This document shows positions 5,080 through 6,018 of a DNA stretch of 6,018 nt, piece after piece. The notes below the pieces were generated by a model. The model searched no databases, was not told the DNA's origin, and worked only from the letters and a program-made list of their open reading frames with translations. Made by a program: the position numbers and the translations under genes. Source of the DNA: Anaerolineae bacterium (lineage in GTDB: Bacteria; Chloroflexota; Anaerolineae; Aggregatilineales; Phototrophicaceae); NCBI GenBank assembly GCA_014379235.1, contig JACMMD010000681.1, positions 1 through 6,018 of the forward strand, given 5' to 3'. Positions within the stretch are counted from its first letter, which is position 1; each line of letters starts with the position of its first letter.

Positions 5080-6018
5080 ATGAGCCGTATTTTCATCAAC
5101 TACCGCCGACAGGACAGCGAAGGCTACGTTGGCCGCTTATACGATCACCTGTCACAGCACTTCGACGCGACTGATATTTTCATGGACGTGGGCAGCATCC
5201 GGCCCGGCGCGGATTTCGTCAAGACGCTGGAAGATGCGGTAGCGGCCTGCGATGTGTTCATCGCCATGATTGGCCCGCATTGGCTGACGGCGAAAGAAGA
5301 CTCTGGCGAACGCCGCATTGACCAATGGAACGACTTCGTGCGTATCGAAATCGCCAGCGCGCTTAAACACGATAAGCTGGTGATTCCGGTGCTGGTCGGG
5401 CAGGCGCGGATGCCACAGCCCAACGACCTGCCCGAAGACCTGACCATGTTTGCCCGGCGCAACGCCATCGAACTCAGCCACAATCGTTTCAGCTACGACG
5501 TGACGCAGTTGATCGACGTGATCCGTGATGCGCTGGCCACTGCTGCACATCGCAATAAACCCGACATCGACTCAGCCACGCTGAAACGCAAGCAGAACGC
5601 CGTCAAAGCCGTGCGTGATGATCTGGTGGGCGCGTCCGAATCGCCGCTGTATCAAGTGCGTAACGATAACCGTGCTTTTCCGGTGATCGGTGAAGGCAGC
5701 GCCGACGCCAACATCCTGTTCATCGGCGAATCTCCCGGCAGAAACGAAGCCGAACAGGGGCGCCCGTTCTGCGGCCCATCGGGCGACATTCTGGACGATA
5801 TGCTGCGAAGCATCAACCTCAACCGCGAGGATGTCTATATCACCAACATCGTCATGGATTGGCCGGGTCAAAAGCGCGAACCAACTCCGGCGGAACTCAC
5901 CTTCTATACACCCTTCGTAGACCGCTTGATCGACATCATTCAACCCGCTGTGATCGCCACACTTGGACGCTACTCGATGCAGTACGTTTTGAAAAAGCTG
6001 GATTTGCCGGAGAAGAAC
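5080..6018 (+). CDS. TIR domain fused to a family-4-like uracil-DNA glycosylase domain (3' end outside window)
   Basis: The frame is open for 313 codons from the ATG at 5080 to the right edge. Residues 1-151 are a TIR domain: RIFINYRRQDS (3-13), FMDVGSIRPGADF (34-46), FIAMIGPHWL (60-69), DFVRIEIASAL (85-95) and VIPVLV (101-106). E90 matches the catalytic glutamate of NAD-cleaving bacterial TIRs. After a charged linker (about 152-185), residues about 186-313 resemble family 4 uracil-DNA glycosylases: VIGEGSADANILFIGESPG (202-220), EAEQGRPFCGPSG (223-235), DVYITNIV (251-258), TPAEL (269-273) and IIQPAVIATLG (286-296). The GE-x-PG catalytic motif is kept; the later HP(S/A) motif lies beyond the window. 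The four cluster cysteines of family 4 align with A185, S188, D260 and Y276, so the Fe-S cluster is apparently lost. The domain calls are firm; a base-sensing or base-excising defence protein is inference. Confidence 0.85.
   Translation, partial: MSRIFINYRRQDSEGYVGRLYDHLSQHFDATDIFMDVGSIRPGADFVKTLEDAVAACDVFIAMIGPHWLTAKEDSGERRIDQWNDFVRIEIASALKHDKLVIPVLVGQARMPQPNDLPEDLTMFARRNAIELSHNRFSYDVTQLIDVIRDALATAAHRNKPDIDSATLKRKQNAVKAVRDDLVGASESPLYQVRNDNRAFPVIGEGSADANILFIGESPGRNEAEQGRPFCGPSGDILDDMLRSINLNREDVYITNIVMDWPGQKREPTPAELTFYTPFVDRLIDIIQPAVIATLGRYSMQYVLKKLDLPEKN

Noticed and set aside
5145..5943. Minus-strand open frames of 112-132 codons across the right end
   Set aside because: They are antisense to the TIR-UDG frame, which has clear domain motifs throughout; the minus frames show none.

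Overview
This is a 6 kb stretch of bacterial chromosome with five complete or near-complete protein genes and one gene cut by each edge. The likely host is a Chloroflexota bacterium, perhaps of the Anaerolineae. The reasons are indirect: moderately high GC coding sequence, a RodZ-like membrane protein with a long Thr/Pro/Ser tail of the kind common in that phylum, and Uma2-family and TIR-domain genes, which are abundant there. No phylogenetic marker has been compared, so the placement is an inference.

Left half (1-2319, all minus strand, so read right to left). rplI, encoding ribosomal protein L9 with an unusual C-terminal extension of about 65-70 residues, stands alone behind a near-consensus promoter (TTGGCA, 17 bp, TATAAT) and ends at an intrinsic terminator. 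Next comes a RodZ-like gene: a cytoplasmic helix-turn-helix, one membrane span, an extracytoplasmic DUF4115-like domain and a Thr/Pro-rich tail. It is followed after 5 bp by rimO, the ribosomal protein S12 methylthiotransferase, which runs off the left edge. The last two probably form one transcription unit, an arrangement seen in many bacteria.

Middle (2320-2654) is a divergent intergenic region of about 335 bp. It is more AT-rich than its surroundings and holds both outward promoters. It also carries decayed 7-bp periodic repeats in opposite orientations near its two ends and a 10-bp direct repeat with an 11-bp period. The plus-strand promoter has a perfect TATAAT ending 8 bp before the start codon, which suggests a leaderless transcript.

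Right half (2655-6018, all plus strand). First is a polytopic GT-C fold glycosyltransferase resembling family 39 / ArnT. After 51 bp comes a Uma2-family (DUF820) PD-(D/E)XK nuclease-like protein. After 28 bp comes a gene open at the right edge, which encodes an N-terminal TIR domain fused to a family-4-like uracil-DNA glycosylase domain. In that glycosylase half all four positions expected to hold the iron-sulfur cysteines are other residues, while the catalytic GE-x-PG motif is kept. The Uma2 and TIR-UDG genes are probably co-transcribed. The fusion links a putative NAD-cleaving effector to a DNA-base-recognising domain and is the best candidate here for an undescribed, possibly defensive, system.
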